Source of the DNA: Leclercia sp. 29361
GTDB lineage: Bacteria > Pseudomonadota > Gammaproteobacteria > Enterobacterales > Enterobacteriaceae
Assembly: GCF_011290365.1 (NCBI RefSeq)
Contig: NZ_CP049786.1
Span: 4,340,001-4,404,000, forward strand
Direction: 5' to 3'
DNA length: 64,000 nt
A program made the translations under genes and the position numbers. The notes under the pieces were generated by a model. The model saw only the letters and a program-made list of their open reading frames with translations, had not been told where the DNA came from and did no database searches. Positions 11,204 through 24,223 of this stretch are shown in pieces. Each line of letters starts with the position of its first letter. Within the stretch, counting starts at the first letter, position 1.

Positions 11204-11491
11204 ATGGATAAGAAATTTATCGACTGGCACTCGGCCGATATTATTGCCGCGCTGCGTAAAAAGGGAACATCACTGGCGGCAGAATCCCGTCGTAATGGCC
11301 TCAGTTCATCCACCCTGGCAAACGCGCTGACGCGCCCCTGGCCGAAGGGAGAACTGATCATTGCAACGGCGTTAGATACCGATCCCTGGGTCATTTGGCC
11401 ATCACGCTACCATGACCCGCTAACCCACGAATTTGTCGACAGAACGCGCATGATGCGCCAGAGCAGAAAACAAAAAGAGCGCCAACAATGA
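11204..11491 (+). CDS. sfsB: SfsB (Nlp), Ner-like DNA-binding regulator
   Basis: SfsB is a small transcription factor related to the Mu phage Ner repressor. In E. coli it activates maltose-related genes when overproduced. The protein has 95 residues (E. coli 92), with the Ner-type helix-turn-helix in GTSLAAESRRNGLSSSTLAN and the conserved WPKGE and DPWVIWPSRY segments. It sits between ispB and murA as in E. coli. A short GAGCG/CGCTC stem over the stop codon with T residues behind may end the transcript. Confidence 0.95.
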   Translation: MDKKFIDWHSADIIAALRKKGTSLAAESRRNGLSSSTLANALTRPWPKGELIIATALDTDPWVIWPSRYHDPLTHEFVDRTRMMRQSRKQKERQQ

Positions 11492-11551
11492 CGCTCCTTT
11501 AAACGGGACCAGCAACCCCCCGGTCGAAATGGCAGGGGGCTGCCTTAACGA

Positions 11552-12832
<1,281 letters not shown>

Positions 12833-12863
12833 TCAACCGTGCTGCGGGCAACTCACCCTCAGC

Positions 12864-13118
12864 TCAAAAACCGTTTAGTTTGCGATCGCGTGCCCACTCA
12901 GTCGGGGTGAACGCCTTGATCGACAGGGCATGGATACGATTATCCGCGATATATTCCATCAGCGGCGCATAAACAGCCTGCTGTTTTTTCACGCGGCTCA
13001 TGCCGTCAAAGATCTCTCCCACAGCAATAACCTGAAAGTGGCTGCCGTCGCCGGAGACGTGGGCTTCCTGGAGGGCAAGTGCGTTCATCAGCACGGTCTG
13101 GATTTCATGATTTTCCAT
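12864..13118 (-). CDS. ibaG: IbaG, BolA-family protein
   Basis: IbaG is an 84-residue BolA-fold protein that binds iron-sulfur clusters with monothiol glutaredoxin and is induced by acid. The C-terminal part [13 protein letters not shown] carries the BolA signature near the end of the fold. It is upstream of murA, as in E. coli. It is separated from the mla operon by a strong terminator. Confidence 0.95.
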   Translation of the reverse strand: MENHEIQTVLMNALALQEAHVSGDGSHFQVIAVGEIFDGMSRVKKQQAVYAPLMEYIADNRIHALSIKAFTPTEWARDRKLNGF

Positions 13119-13188
13119 GGGATCTCTATCATCTGGTGTGAAAACAAGCCCAACATCTTAGAGCAAAGTGGCGCGGTCTTAAACAAGC

Positions 13189-13222
13189 AAAAAGCCCCGA
13201 CGATGAAACAGTCGGGGCTTTT
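13189..13222 (-). terminator. mla operon terminator
   Basis: A perfect AAAAGCCCCGAC/GTCGGGGCTTTT stem with a nine-base loop ends in T residues on the minus strand, 21 bases after the mlaB stop. It isolates the mla operon from ibaG-murA. Confidence 0.85.
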
Positions 13223-13243
13223 GATAGTAACGTACTGAAAAAA

Positions 13244-13537
13244 TTAGCGAGGCAATACGTCTTCCGGCAAATTATAGAGCTGAGCCAGGGTGATGACGTT
13301 ATCGCTGGCGCCCGCCAGCGTCACCTGCCTGCCCTGCCCTTTGCCTGCTGCCACCAGATGAACCAGCAGCGCGACGCCTGCTGTATCCACGCGAGAAATG
13401 CCGCCAAGGTCGATACAGGAGATTCCCTGCATGGCTTCATGACGCGCATCCCACAGAGGATTCAGATAATCCTGATCCAGCTCGCCAGTGAGTAATAGCG
13501 TCTCACCCTCACGGGTCCAGCTGAGCTGCGACATCAT
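13244..13537 (-). CDS. mlaB: MlaB, STAS-domain subunit of the MlaFEDB lipid transporter
   Basis: MlaB is a cytoplasmic STAS protein that binds and stabilises the ATPase MlaF. The 97 residues match E. coli and place the interface threonine at T52 (RVDTAG). The start overlaps the mlaC stop by one base (TAATG); the next codon is also ATG. It is the last gene of mlaFEDCB. Confidence 0.96.
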   Translation of the reverse strand: MMSQLSWTREGETLLLTGELDQDYLNPLWDARHEAMQGISCIDLGGISRVDTAGVALLVHLVAAGKGQGRQVTLAGASDNVITLAQLYNLPEDVLPR

Positions 13538-14172
13538 TATTTGCTCTGGTCCAGGGTGATTTTCTGGCGCGAGATGCTGTTCAGCTGGGCAGTCAGGCCA
13601 TCAATGCCCTTGGTGCGCAGCAGGTCACTCCATTCGTTCTGCTTGGTGGTAATCATGCTGACGCCTTCGGCAATCATGTCGTATGCCTGCCAGTTACCGT
13701 TCTGGCTGTTCTTACGCCACTGGAAGTCCAGACGCACTGGCGGACGACCGTTCGGATCGACGATGGTCACGCGAATAGGCAGGATGGTGGCAGAACCCAG
13801 CGGCTGTTCCGGCGCAATCTGATACGTCTGGCCGTGGTACATCGCCAGCGCCTGACCGTAAGCCTGCTTCAGGTACTCACGGAACGCAGCAAAATAGGCA
13901 TCACGCTGGGCTGGCGTTGCGTCTTTGTAGTAACGACCCAGCACCAGGGCCCCGGCATATTTTACCTGTACATACGGCAGCAGCTCCTGATCAACCACAT
14001 CGCGCAGATAATCGGGATTGGACCGAATTTTCGGTTGCTCATTTTTAAGGCGATCGAAGGTTTTCTTGGCCGCCTCATTCATCTGTTGATAGGGATTGCT
14101 CTGATCGGCTGCGTTAGCGGCAGTCAAAGGGGCAATCATCAGCATGGCAACCATTAACAGTCGTTTAATCAT
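13537..14172 (-). CDS. mlaC: MlaC, periplasmic phospholipid carrier
   Basis: MlaC shuttles phospholipid between the outer-membrane MlaA-OmpC/F complex and inner-membrane MlaFEDB. The 211 residues equal the E. coli length. A signal peptide [19 protein letters not shown] ends in an ANA/AD cleavage site. The rest is the Tol-tartrate-like Ttg2D domain. It lies three bases after mlaD. Confidence 0.97.
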   Translation of the reverse strand: MIKRLLMVAMLMIAPLTAANAADQSNPYQQMNEAAKKTFDRLKNEQPKIRSNPDYLRDVVDQELLPYVQVKYAGALVLGRYYKDATPAQRDAYFAAFREYLKQAYGQALAMYHGQTYQIAPEQPLGSATILPIRVTIVDPNGRPPVRLDFQWRKNSQNGNWQAYDMIAEGVSMITTKQNEWSDLLRTKGIDGLTAQLNSISRQKITLDQSK

Positions 14173-14175
14173 GAA

Positions 14176-14736
14176 TTACTTCTCCTGAGATGAATTCGTC
14201 GTGCCAACAGGCGGCGTAATGTCACTCTGCGCAGGTGTCTGAGCAGCTTGATTCTCGTCACCCCCTTTACTGTTGCTGTTGTAAAGGAACTGACCAATCA
14301 TATCTTCCAGCACCATGGCTGACTTCGTATCCTGAATCACGCCACCGTCTTTAAGGATAGTCGTTCCCAGTTCGGGATCTTCAAAACCGATGTTCAGCGC
14401 CAGGTATTGTTCACCTAACAGGCCGGAGGTACGGATAGACAGGGAGCTGGTATCCGGGATGTGGTTGTAGCGCTCTTCAATATCCAGCGCAACGCGCGGC
14501 AGATAGGTTTTCTCGTCGAGAGTGATGTCGGCCACACGCCCGACCACGACCCCGCCAATACGCACCGGAGAACGGCTTTTCAGGCCACCGATATTATCGA
14601 AGGTGGCATAAATGCGGTATGTCGGCTCGGTACGGATCGTCGTGACATCTGCCACTTTGAAGCTTAAAAACAGTGCGGCCAGCAGTGCCAGCAAAACAAA
14701 TACACCTACCCAAATTTCTACTTTTTTCGTTTGCAT
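14176..14736 (-). CDS. mlaD: MlaD, MCE-domain subunit of the lipid transporter
   Basis: MlaD forms the periplasmic hexameric ring of MlaFEDB. The start MQTKK gives 186 residues (E. coli 183); an in-frame start five codons upstream would overlap mlaE. One membrane segment (about 7-27) precedes the MCE domain (about 39-116). A polar, poorly conserved tail ends the protein. Confidence 0.96.
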   Translation of the reverse strand: MQTKKVEIWVGVFVLLALLAALFLSFKVADVTTIRTEPTYRIYATFDNIGGLKSRSPVRIGGVVVGRVADITLDEKTYLPRVALDIEERYNHIPDTSSLSIRTSGLLGEQYLALNIGFEDPELGTTILKDGGVIQDTKSAMVLEDMIGQFLYNSNSKGGDENQAAQTPAQSDITPPVGTTNSSQEK

Positions 14737-14740
14737 GAAC

Positions 14741-16343
<1,603 letters not shown>

Positions 16344-16572
16344 GTACATTTCCTTTCTATTGCCGGTTCAGGATCAGCTTGATGCCTGATTTCGCCGCAA
16401 ACCCAACATTTTTACAGAATATTACCTCTGCAGGTAAGCGAAAGCTGGCATTTGTTTTACTTTTACAACGCATAAAGTCAAAATTAGGAATACGTTACGT
16501 CTACAGACAGTATGCAGCGGCAGAGATTTTTTCTCGGTGGACCGGCGAGTATACCTGAAGAAAGGACTTTTG

Positions 16573-17550
16573 ATGCTTCTTGCAACGGCACTGTTAATAA
16601 TTGGTTTACTTTTGGTGGTCTACAGTGCCGACCGTCTGGTGTTCTCCGCATCAATTCTGTGTCGTTTATTAGGTGTTCCCCCCCTGATTATTGGGATGAC
16701 GGTGGTCAGCGTGGGTACCTCCCTGCCGGAGATTATCGTCTCTGTCGCCGCCTCGCTGCACGATCAGGTTGATCTCGCCGTGGGAACAGCCATTGGCTCC
16801 AACATTGTCAACATTTTGCTCATCCTGGGACTTGCCGCACTGCTCCATCCATTTCGCGTGCATTCTGATGTTCTGCGACGCGAATTACCGCTAATGTTAA
16901 TTGTCAGTCTGCTGGCCGGTTATGTGTTATATGACGGGCAGTTAACGCTTAGCGATGGCATTTTCCTGCTGGCACTGGCGGTCATCTGGCTGTTTTATAT
17001 TGTTAAGCTGGCCCGGGCGGCAGAAAAGCAGGGCAATGACACCCTGACCCTTGAGCAGGTTGCAGAGCTACCGCGTGAGGGAAATTTGCCCGTCGCGCTG
17101 CTCTGGCTGGGCGTGGCGTTAATCATCATGCCGATGGCGACGCAGATGATCGTTGATAATGCGACGGTGCTGGCCAACTACTTCGCCATGAGCGAATTAA
17201 CCATCGGCCTGACGGTGATTGCCATTGGCACCAGTCTCCCCGAGCTGGCCACGGCGATTGCCGGCGCGCGTAAAGGCGAAGATGACATAGCGATTGGTAA
17301 TATCATCGGTTCCAATATTTTCAATATTGCCATTGTGCTGGGTCTGCCAGCCCTGATTGCTCCCGGCGCCTTTAATCCGCTGGCGTTCAGCCGGGATTAC
17401 GGGGTGATGGTGTTAGTCAGCGCTATCTTCGCCCTGCTCTGCTGGCGGCGTAAAAGGCAGATTGGTCAGGGCGCTGGCGCGCTGCTGACGGTGGGATTTA
17501 TCATATGGATGGCGATGCTGTACTGGCTCTCGCCTCTTCTCTCTGGGTAA
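16573..17550 (+). CDS. yrbG: YrbG, calcium/sodium antiporter-family protein
   Basis: YrbG is an inner-membrane member of the Ca2+:cation antiporter superfamily, with two inverted halves. Each half carries the alpha-repeat signature: VGTSLPEIIVS near residue 45 and IGTSLPELATA near residue 220. The SNIVNI and SNIFNI segments follow each one. The start MLLATAL gives 325 residues as in E. coli and has AAAGGA upstream; an ATG 12 codons earlier is less likely. Its physiological substrate is not settled. Confidence 0.94.
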   Translation: MLLATALLIIGLLLVVYSADRLVFSASILCRLLGVPPLIIGMTVVSVGTSLPEIIVSVAASLHDQVDLAVGTAIGSNIVNILLILGLAALLHPFRVHSDVLRRELPLMLIVSLLAGYVLYDGQLTLSDGIFLLALAVIWLFYIVKLARAAEKQGNDTLTLEQVAELPREGNLPVALLWLGVALIIMPMATQMIVDNATVLANYFAMSELTIGLTVIAIGTSLPELATAIAGARKGEDDIAIGNIIGSNIFNIAIVLGLPALIAPGAFNPLAFSRDYGVMVLVSAIFALLCWRRKRQIGQGAGALLTVGFIIWMAMLYWLSPLLSG

Positions 17551-17563
17551 ACGGAAACGCATT

Positions 17564-18550
17564 ATGTCGCAAATAGAATTGCAGCCGGGTTTTGACTTTC
17601 AGAAAGCAGGAAAAGAAGTTCTGGAGATAGAACGTGAAGGTCTGGCGCAGTTAGATCAATACATTAATCAGGATTTTAGCCTCGCGTGTGAGAAAATTTT
17701 CCACTGCACCGGCAAAGTCGTGGTGATGGGAATGGGTAAATCCGGGCACATTGGTCGTAAAATGGCGGCCACCTTCGCCAGTACCGGCACAACCGCCTTT
17801 TTCGTTCATCCCGGTGAAGCGGCGCACGGTGACCTCGGCATGGTCTCAGCGCAGGATATCGTCATCGCGTTATCCAACTCGGGTGAATCGAATGAGATCC
17901 TGGCCCTGATCCCGGTGCTGAAGCGGCTCCACGTTCCCCTTATCTGTATCACCAGCCGTCCTGAGAGCAGCATGGCGCGCGCCGCAGATATCCATCTGTG
18001 CGTCAAAGTGCCAAAAGAGGCCTGCCCGCTGGGGCTGGCACCAACCTCCAGCACCACCGCTGCGCTGGTAATGGGAGATGCACTGGCCGTCGCCCTGCTC
18101 GAAGCCCGCGGCTTTACCGCCGAAGATTTCGCCCTCTCCCATCCGGGTGGTGCGCTGGGACGTAAATTGCTGCTGCGGGTGAATGACATCATGCATACCG
18201 GGGATGAAATTCCACGCGTTAGTAAAGACGCCTCCCTGCGCGATGCGCTGCTGGAAATCACCCGTAAAAACCTCGGCATGACCGTCATCTGCGATGATCA
18301 GATGAAAATTGACGGGATTTTCACCGATGGGGATCTGCGCCGCGTGTTCGATATGGGTGTAGATGTTCGTAAGCTGGGTATCGCCGATGTGATGACCCCC
18401 GGGGGGATTCGGGTGCGTCCCGGCCTGCTTGCTGTCGAAGTATTAAACCTGATGCAGTTCCGCCATATCACCTCCGTCATGGTTGCTGATGGCGACCAGT
18501 TGCTGGGTGTGGTACATATGCATGATCTGCTGCGCGCAGGCGTAGTGTAA
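17564..18550 (+). CDS. kdsD: KdsD, D-arabinose 5-phosphate isomerase
   Basis: KdsD converts ribulose 5-phosphate to arabinose 5-phosphate, the entry step of Kdo synthesis. The 328 residues match E. coli. An N-terminal SIS sugar-isomerase domain (about 40-185, with MGKSGHIGRK and SNSGESNE) is followed by two CBS domains (about 210-268 and 275-328). It starts 13 bases after yrbG and is followed closely by kdsC, the third enzyme of the pathway. Confidence 0.98.
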   Translation: MSQIELQPGFDFQKAGKEVLEIEREGLAQLDQYINQDFSLACEKIFHCTGKVVVMGMGKSGHIGRKMAATFASTGTTAFFVHPGEAAHGDLGMVSAQDIVIALSNSGESNEILALIPVLKRLHVPLICITSRPESSMARAADIHLCVKVPKEACPLGLAPTSSTTAALVMGDALAVALLEARGFTAEDFALSHPGGALGRKLLLRVNDIMHTGDEIPRVSKDASLRDALLEITRKNLGMTVICDDQMKIDGIFTDGDLRRVFDMGVDVRKLGIADVMTPGGIRVRPGLLAVEVLNLMQFRHITSVMVADGDQLLGVVHMHDLLRAGVV

Positions 18551-18564
18551 TGAAGGATAAGACA

Positions 18565-19131
18565 ATGATTAATGCGGGTGCATCCCTTGCAACCTGTTAC
18601 GGCCCGGTCAGTGCGCAGATGATGTCGCAGGCCGAAAACATTCGCCTGCTGATTCTGGATGTCGATGGCGTGCTGTCTGACGGCCTGATTTATATGGGCA
18701 ACAATGGCGAAGAGCTGAAGGCCTTCAACGTCCGTGATGGTTACGGCATTCGCTGTGCGCTCACGTCTGGCATAGAAGTTGCCATCATCACCGGGCGTAA
18801 GGCTAAACTAGTAGAAGATCGCTGCGAAACGCTGGGCATTACCCATCTCTATCAGGGACAATCCGATAAGATGGTCGCTTTCAGGGACTTACTTGGTAAA
18901 CTGGCCATCGCCCCGGAAAACGTCGCCTACGTCGGAGACGATCTGATTGACTGGCCAGTGATGGCAGAAGTGGGTTTGAGCGTCGCTGTGGCTGATGCCC
19001 ATCCGCTTTTGATCCCGCGCGCTGACTATGTCACCCGTATCAACGGTGGCCGCGGCGCAGTAAGAGAAGTCTGCGACCTGCTGCTGCTGGCGCAAGGTAA
19101 GCTTGATGAGGCCAAAGGGCAATCGATATGA
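18565..19131 (+). CDS. kdsC: KdsC, Kdo 8-phosphate phosphatase
   Basis: KdsC is a tetrameric HAD-family phosphatase that releases Kdo. The nucleophile motif LDVDGVLSDG and the motif IV acidic pair in VGDDLIDWP are intact. The start at MINAGASLATCYGP gives the E. coli length of 188 and has AGGA upstream. An ATG at 18550, which overlaps the kdsD stop, would add five residues. The stop overlaps lptC by four bases. Confidence 0.96.
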   Translation: MINAGASLATCYGPVSAQMMSQAENIRLLILDVDGVLSDGLIYMGNNGEELKAFNVRDGYGIRCALTSGIEVAIITGRKAKLVEDRCETLGITHLYQGQSDKMVAFRDLLGKLAIAPENVAYVGDDLIDWPVMAEVGLSVAVADAHPLLIPRADYVTRINGGRGAVREVCDLLLLAQGKLDEAKGQSI

Positions 19132-19703
19132 GTAAAACCAGACGTTGGGTTATTATTCTGCTTTCGCTGGTAGCACTGGTACTGATTGGCGTGAATCTCG
19201 CTGACAAGGACGACGAACAAGCGCCGGCGGTCAATACTAACGATCCAACATACAAAAGCGATCATAGCGATACCGTGGTGTACAGCCCGGAAGGGGCTTT
19301 GAATTATCGCCTTATCGCTCAGCATGTTGAGTATTTTTCCGAACAGGGCGTCTCCTGGTTTACCCAACCGGTGATGACCACGTTTGATACCAATAAAGTG
19401 CCGACCTGGTCGATTAAATCAGACCGGGCAAAACTGACGAATGACCGTATGCTTTATCTGTATGGTCATGTTGAGGTGAATGCGCTGACCGCAGACTCAC
19501 AGCTGCGCAAAATCACAACCGATAACGCACAGATTAACCTTGTGACGCAGGATGTCACGTCGCAGGATCTGGTTACGTTATACGGCACCACATTTAATTC
19601 CAGCGGTCTGAGAATGCGCGGGAACTTACGCAGCAAGAACGCAGAGCTGATTGAAAAGGTTAGAACCTCCTATGAAATTCCAAGCAAACAAACTCAGCCT
19701 TAA
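19128..19703 (+). CDS. lptC: LptC, inner-membrane LPS export protein
   Basis: LptC is a bitopic protein that accepts LPS from LptB2FG and passes it to LptA. One membrane anchor lies at about 7-25. The periplasmic beta-jellyroll follows, with the conserved segment GALNYRLIAQHVEYF. The 191 residues match E. coli. It overlaps kdsC (ATGA) and runs 32 bases into lptA, so translation of the three is likely coupled. Confidence 0.97.
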   Translation: MSKTRRWVIILLSLVALVLIGVNLADKDDEQAPAVNTNDPTYKSDHSDTVVYSPEGALNYRLIAQHVEYFSEQGVSWFTQPVMTTFDTNKVPTWSIKSDRAKLTNDRMLYLYGHVEVNALTADSQLRKITTDNAQINLVTQDVTSQDLVTLYGTTFNSSGLRMRGNLRSKNAELIEKVRTSYEIPSKQTQP

Positions 19704-20226
19704 ATTTGTTATTGCCAGCGCGCTGCTGGCCGTCAGCCTGCCTGCGCTTGCTGTAACGGGTGATACCGAGCAGCCGATTCATATCGAATCCGATACGCAG
19801 TCGCTCGATATGCAGGGCAACGTGGTGACCTTTACCGGCAATGTGGTCGTGACCCAGGGCACCATCAAAATCAACGCCGACAAGGTGGTGGTGACGCGTC
19901 CTGGCGGGGAAGACGGTAAAGAGATTATCGATGGCTACGGCAACCCGGCCACCTTCTACCAGATGCAGGACAACGGTAAGCCGGTGAAAGGCCGTGCCTC
20001 CCAGATGCACTACGAGCTGGCGAAAGACTTCGTGGTGCTGACCGGCAATGCCTTCCTGGAGCAGCTCGACAGCAACATCAAGGGCGACAAGATCACCTAT
20101 CTGGTGAAAGAGCAAAAAATGCAGGCCTTCAGTGAAAAAGGCAAACGCGTAACCACCGTCCTGGTTCCATCGCAGCTGCAGGACAAAAACAACACTCAGG
20201 CCCCGGCACAGAAAAAGAGTAACTAA
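19672..20226 (+). CDS. lptA: LptA, periplasmic LPS bridge protein
   Basis: LptA oligomerises through its jellyroll edges to carry LPS across the periplasm to LptDE. The start MKFQANK gives 184 residues (E. coli 185). An ATG seven codons earlier is inside lptC and would spoil the signal peptide, which runs to PALA before VTGDTEQ. The conserved QPIHIESDTQSLDM begins the OstA domain. Confidence 0.97.
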   Translation: MKFQANKLSLKFVIASALLAVSLPALAVTGDTEQPIHIESDTQSLDMQGNVVTFTGNVVVTQGTIKINADKVVVTRPGGEDGKEIIDGYGNPATFYQMQDNGKPVKGRASQMHYELAKDFVVLTGNAFLEQLDSNIKGDKITYLVKEQKMQAFSEKGKRVTTVLVPSQLQDKNNTQAPAQKKSN

Positions 20227-20232
20227 TTCGTT

Positions 20233-20958
20233 ATGGCAACATTAACTGCAAAGAATCTCGCCAAAGCCTACAAGGGCCGTCGCGTAGTGGAAGATGTCAG
20301 TTTGACCGTCAACTCCGGCGAAATTGTCGGCCTGTTGGGTCCTAACGGTGCGGGTAAAACCACTACCTTTTACATGGTGGTAGGGATTGTGCCGCGCGAC
20401 GCGGGTAACATCATCATCGATGACGAAGATATCAGCCTGCTGCCGCTTCATGCACGTGCGCGTCGCGGTATCGGTTACCTGCCACAGGAAGCGTCGATCT
20501 TTCGCCGTCTGAGCGTCTTCGACAACCTGATGGCGGTGCTGCAGATCCGTGACGATTTGACCTCCGAGCAGCGTCAGGATCGCGCCAACGAGCTGATGGA
20601 AGAGTTCCATATCGAACATCTGCGCGACAACATGGGCCAGGCGCTCTCCGGTGGTGAACGTCGCCGTGTGGAAATTGCCCGCGCGCTGGCAGCCAACCCG
20701 AAATTTATTCTGCTTGATGAACCTTTTGCGGGCGTCGACCCGATTTCGGTTATTGATATTAAACGAATTATTGAGCATCTGCGCGACAGTGGTCTGGGCG
20801 TGCTTATCACCGACCATAACGTGCGTGAGACGCTGGCGGTCTGTGAGCGGGCTTACATCGTCAGCCAGGGCCATCTGATTGCCCACGGCACACCGCAGCA
20901 GATCCTCGAAGACGATCATGTTAAGCGCGTGTATCTTGGGGAAGACTTCAGACTCTGA
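20233..20958 (+). CDS. lptB: LptB, ATPase of the LPS transporter
   Basis: LptB energises LPS extraction by LptB2FG. Its partner permease genes lptF and lptG also lie in this window, at 28562-30744. The 241 residues match E. coli: Walker A GPNGAGKT (36-43), signature LSGGERRR, Walker [14 protein letters not shown], and the switch histidine in ITDHNVRE. It starts six bases after lptA and is followed by rpoN after 47 bases. Confidence 0.98.
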   Translation: MATLTAKNLAKAYKGRRVVEDVSLTVNSGEIVGLLGPNGAGKTTTFYMVVGIVPRDAGNIIIDDEDISLLPLHARARRGIGYLPQEASIFRRLSVFDNLMAVLQIRDDLTSEQRQDRANELMEEFHIEHLRDNMGQALSGGERRRVEIARALAANPKFILLDEPFAGVDPISVIDIKRIIEHLRDSGLGVLITDHNVRETLAVCERAYIVSQGHLIAHGTPQQILEDDHVKRVYLGEDFRL

Positions 20959-21005
20959 TAGGGTAGAAGTACAGTCTCGCGTAAACGGAGAAAAATGCTC
21001 TGAAC

Positions 21006-22439
21006 ATGAAGCAAGGTTTGCAATTAAGGCTCAGCCAACAGCTGGCAATGACGCCGCAGCTCCAACAGGCCATTCGTCTGTTGCAGCTGTCGACGCTAGA
21101 ACTCCAGCAGGAGCTCCAGCAAGCGCTGGACAGCAATCCCCTGCTTGAGCAAACCGATCTTCACGACGAGGTAGAAACTCAGCAAACTCAGGACACCGAA
21201 AATCTCGACAGCGTTGATGCGCTGGAGCAAAAAGAGATGCCTGACGAGCTTCCTCTGGATGCCAGCTGGGATGAGATCTACACCGCCGGCACGCCATCCG
21301 GCACGCGCGCAGACTACCAGGATGATGAATTACCGGTGTATCAGGGCGAGACCACCCAATCGCTGCAGGATTACCTGATGTGGCAGGTGGAGCTCACGCC
21401 GTTTTCCGATACCGATCGCGCCATCGCTACCTCCATTGTCGATGCCGTCGATGAGACCGGCTATTTGACCGTGTCGCTGGACGATATTCTGGAAAGCATC
21501 GGTGATGATGAGATCGATCTTGAAGAGGTCGAAGCGGTTCTGAAGCGTGTTCAGCGTTTCGATCCGGTCGGCGTCGCAGCACGCGATTTACGTGACTGCC
21601 TGCTGATTCAGCTTTCGCAGTTCGTTAAAGAGACGCCGTGGCTGGAAGAGGCTCGCCTGATCGTTAGCGAGCATCTGGATCTGCTGGCCAACCACGACTT
21701 CCGCTCATTGATGCGCGTAACGCGCCTGAAAGAAGAGATCCTGAAAGAAGCGGTTAATCTGATTCAGTCGCTGGATCCACGTCCGGGGCAGTCTATCCAG
21801 ACCAGCGAGCCCGAGTACGTTATTCCCGATGTGCTGGTGCGCAAGCATAACGGCCTGTGGGTTGTGGAACTGAATTCCGACAGCATCCCGCGTCTGCAAA
21901 TCAATCAGCACTACGCCTCGATGTGCACCAGCTCGCGCAATGATTCGGATAATCAGTTTATCCGCAGCAATCTGCAGGAGGCACGCTGGCTGATCAAAAG
22001 CCTCGAGAGCCGCAATGACACCCTGCTGCGCGTCAGCCGCTGCATCGTCGAACAACAGCAGGCGTTTTTTGAGCAGGGTGAAGAATTTATGAAGCCGATG
22101 GTGCTGGCCGATATCGCCCAGGCCGTCGAGATGCATGAATCGACGATTTCCCGCGTGACGACGCAGAAGTATCTGCACAGTCCGCGCGGTATTTTTGAGC
22201 TTAAGTATTTTTTCTCCAGCCACGTCAATACCGAAGGCGGCGGCGAAGCCTCGTCGACGGCCATTCGGGCGCTGGTGAAAAAATTGATCGCCGCGGAAAA
22301 CCCCGCGAAACCACTGAGCGACAGTAAGTTAACCACCATGCTGTCCGATCAAGGTATCATGGTGGCACGCCGTACTGTTGCGAAGTATCGAGAGTCTTTA
22401 TCCATTCCGCCGTCAAACCAGCGTAAACAACTGGTCTGA
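21006..22439 (+). CDS. rpoN: RpoN, sigma-54 factor
   Basis: Sigma-54 directs RNA polymerase to -24/-12 promoters of nitrogen-assimilation and stress genes, with enhancer-binding ATPases. The 477 residues match E. coli. The Gln/Leu-rich activator-interacting region I (1-50) is followed by an acidic linker, the core-binding region and the -12 helix-turn-helix. The RpoN box [10 protein letters not shown] lies at 454-463. It heads the rpoN-hpf-ptsN-rapZ-npr cluster. Confidence 0.98.
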   Translation: MKQGLQLRLSQQLAMTPQLQQAIRLLQLSTLELQQELQQALDSNPLLEQTDLHDEVETQQTQDTENLDSVDALEQKEMPDELPLDASWDEIYTAGTPSGTRADYQDDELPVYQGETTQSLQDYLMWQVELTPFSDTDRAIATSIVDAVDETGYLTVSLDDILESIGDDEIDLEEVEAVLKRVQRFDPVGVAARDLRDCLLIQLSQFVKETPWLEEARLIVSEHLDLLANHDFRSLMRVTRLKEEILKEAVNLIQSLDPRPGQSIQTSEPEYVIPDVLVRKHNGLWVVELNSDSIPRLQINQHYASMCTSSRNDSDNQFIRSNLQEARWLIKSLESRNDTLLRVSRCIVEQQQAFFEQGEEFMKPMVLADIAQAVEMHESTISRVTTQKYLHSPRGIFELKYFFSSHVNTEGGGEASSTAIRALVKKLIAAENPAKPLSDSKLTTMLSDQGIMVARRTVAKYRESLSIPPSNQRKQLV

Positions 22440-22461
22440 CACAACCGATAAGGAAGACACT

Positions 22462-22749
22462 ATGCAGCTCAACATCACTGGACACAACGTCGAAATTACT
22501 GAGGCCCTGCGTGAATTTGTGAATACAAAATTCGCCAAGCTTGAGCAGTACTTCGAGAGGATCAATCAGGTCTACATTGTGTTAAAAGTGGAAAAAGTGA
22601 CTCATATCTCGGATGCAACCCTGCATGTCAACGGAGGCGAAATTCATGCCAGTGCGGAAGGACAAGACATGTACGCGGCTATCGACGGCTTGATTGACAA
22701 GCTCGCCCGACAGCTAAACAAACATAAAGATAAACTGAAACAACACTAA
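22462..22749 (+). CDS. hpf: Hpf, ribosome hibernation promoting factor
   Basis: Short-form HPF joins RMF in making inactive 100S ribosomes in stationary phase. The start MQLNITG gives 95 residues as in E. coli, with AAGGAAG upstream. A longer frame begins inside rpoN and is not credible. It has the beta-alpha-beta YfiA-type fold and no C-terminal dimerisation extension. Confidence 0.97.
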   Translation: MQLNITGHNVEITEALREFVNTKFAKLEQYFERINQVYIVLKVEKVTHISDATLHVNGGEIHASAEGQDMYAAIDGLIDKLARQLNKHKDKLKQH

Positions 22750-22777
22750 TTGTCCGGGCAGTTAACGGGTGCAGGTT

Positions 22778-22806
22778 GGCCTGTTGTGAAACACAACGGG
22801 CCCTTT
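22778..22806 (+). terminator. Stem-loop between hpf and ptsN
   Basis: An 11-pair stem (GGCCTGTTGTG with CACAACGGGCC, one wobble pair) with a three-base loop is followed by only three T. It probably lowers rather than blocks transcription into ptsN. Confidence 0.5.
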
Positions 22807-22831
22807 GTACAGTTAGCGCTTAGGTGAAATT

Positions 22832-23323
22832 ATGATGAATAACGATTCAACTCTACAACTGAGCAGTGTCCTTAATCAGGAATGTACCCGCAGTGCCGTC
22901 CACTGCCAGAGCAAAAAACGTGCGCTGGAGATCATCAGTGAACTGGCCGCAAAACAGCTGAGCCTGCCGCCACAAGTGGTATTTGAAGCGATTCTGACCC
23001 GTGAAAAAATGGGCAGTACCGGCATCGGCAACGGCATCGCCATTCCCCATGGCAAACTTGAAGAGGATACCCTGCGTGCTGTAGGGGTGTTTGTTCAGCT
23101 GGAAACACCTATCGCCTTTGATGCTATTGATAACCAGCCTGTCGATTTGCTGTTTGCCCTGCTGGTGCCAGCGGATCAGACCAAAACACATTTGCACACC
23201 CTCTCGCTGGTGGCCAAACGCCTGGCGGATAAAACCATCTGTCGCCGTTTGCGCGCGGCTCAGAGCGATGAGGAGCTTTATCAAATCATTACGGAAACGG
23301 AAGGCAATCAGGATGATGCGTAA
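22832..23323 (+). CDS. ptsN: PtsN, enzyme IIA of the nitrogen PTS
   Basis: EIIA-Ntr receives phosphate from NPr and regulates potassium uptake, phosphate sensing and other processes according to its phosphorylation state. The 163 residues match E. coli, and the phosphorylated H73 is present in IAIPHGKL. Its phosphodonor NPr is encoded two genes downstream. Confidence 0.98.
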   Translation: MMNNDSTLQLSSVLNQECTRSAVHCQSKKRALEIISELAAKQLSLPPQVVFEAILTREKMGSTGIGNGIAIPHGKLEEDTLRAVGVFVQLETPIAFDAIDNQPVDLLFALLVPADQTKTHLHTLSLVAKRLADKTICRRLRAAQSDEELYQIITETEGNQDDA

Positions 23324-23368
23324 TCGGGTGATGGCGTTGACATCTGTAGTCCTGAGGAGAAACGGTAC

Positions 23369-24223
23369 ATGGTGCTGATGATCGTCAGCGGTCGTTCAGG
23401 GTCCGGAAAATCGGTGGCCCTGCGAGCGCTGGAAGATATGGGCTTTTACTGCGTGGATAACCTGCCGGTAGTGTTGCTGCCCGAGCTGGCGAAATCACTG
23501 GCCGATCGGCAGATTTCTGCCGCGGTCAGCATCGACGTGCGTAACATGCCGGAATCCCCGGAGATCTTTGAGCAGGCGATGAGCAGTTTGCCGGAGGCGT
23601 TTTCACCTCAGCTGCTGTTCCTTGATGCCGATCGCAACACGCTGATCCGTCGCTACAGCGATACCCGTCGTCTGCATCCGCTCTCCAGCAAAAATCTGTC
23701 GCTGGAAAGCGCCATTGACCAGGAGAGCGATCTGCTGGAGCCGCTGCGTTCCCGCGCCGATCTGATCGTTGATACCTCCGAAATGTCTGTCCATGAACTG
23801 GCGGAAATGCTGCGTACCCGCCTGCTGGGCAAACGCGAGCGCGAGCTGACGATGGTGTTTGAATCCTTCGGCTTTAAGCACGGTATTCCGATCGATGCAG
23901 ACTATGTGTTTGACGTGCGCTTCCTGCCGAACCCGCACTGGGATCCGAAGCTGCGTCCGATGACCGGCCTGGATAAACCCGTCGCCGCGTTCCTTGACAG
24001 GCATACGGAAGTGCATAACTTTATCTATCAGACGCGCAGCTACCTTGAACTCTGGTTGCCGATGCTGGAGACAAACAATCGCAGCTACCTGACGGTGGCG
24101 ATTGGCTGTACCGGGGGCAAACACCGTTCGGTCTATATTGCTGAGCAACTGGCTGACTATTTCCGCTCGCGCGGCAAAAACGTGCAGTCCCGTCATCGTA
24201 CGCTGGAAAAACGCAAAACATGA
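23369..24223 (+). CDS. rapZ: RapZ, RNase adaptor for GlmZ and GlcN6P sensor
   Basis: RapZ binds the small RNAs GlmY and GlmZ and delivers GlmZ to RNase E, adjusting glmS expression and thus envelope precursor supply. The 284 residues match E. coli. P-loop GRSGSGKS lies at 8-15, a second nucleotide motif (VDTS) follows, and the basic C-terminal tail [14 protein letters not shown] binds RNA. It overlaps npr by four bases. Confidence 0.98.
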   Translation: MVLMIVSGRSGSGKSVALRALEDMGFYCVDNLPVVLLPELAKSLADRQISAAVSIDVRNMPESPEIFEQAMSSLPEAFSPQLLFLDADRNTLIRRYSDTRRLHPLSSKNLSLESAIDQESDLLEPLRSRADLIVDTSEMSVHELAEMLRTRLLGKRERELTMVFESFGFKHGIPIDADYVFDVRFLPNPHWDPKLRPMTGLDKPVAAFLDRHTEVHNFIYQTRSYLELWLPMLETNNRSYLTVAIGCTGGKHRSVYIAEQLADYFRSRGKNVQSRHRTLEKRKT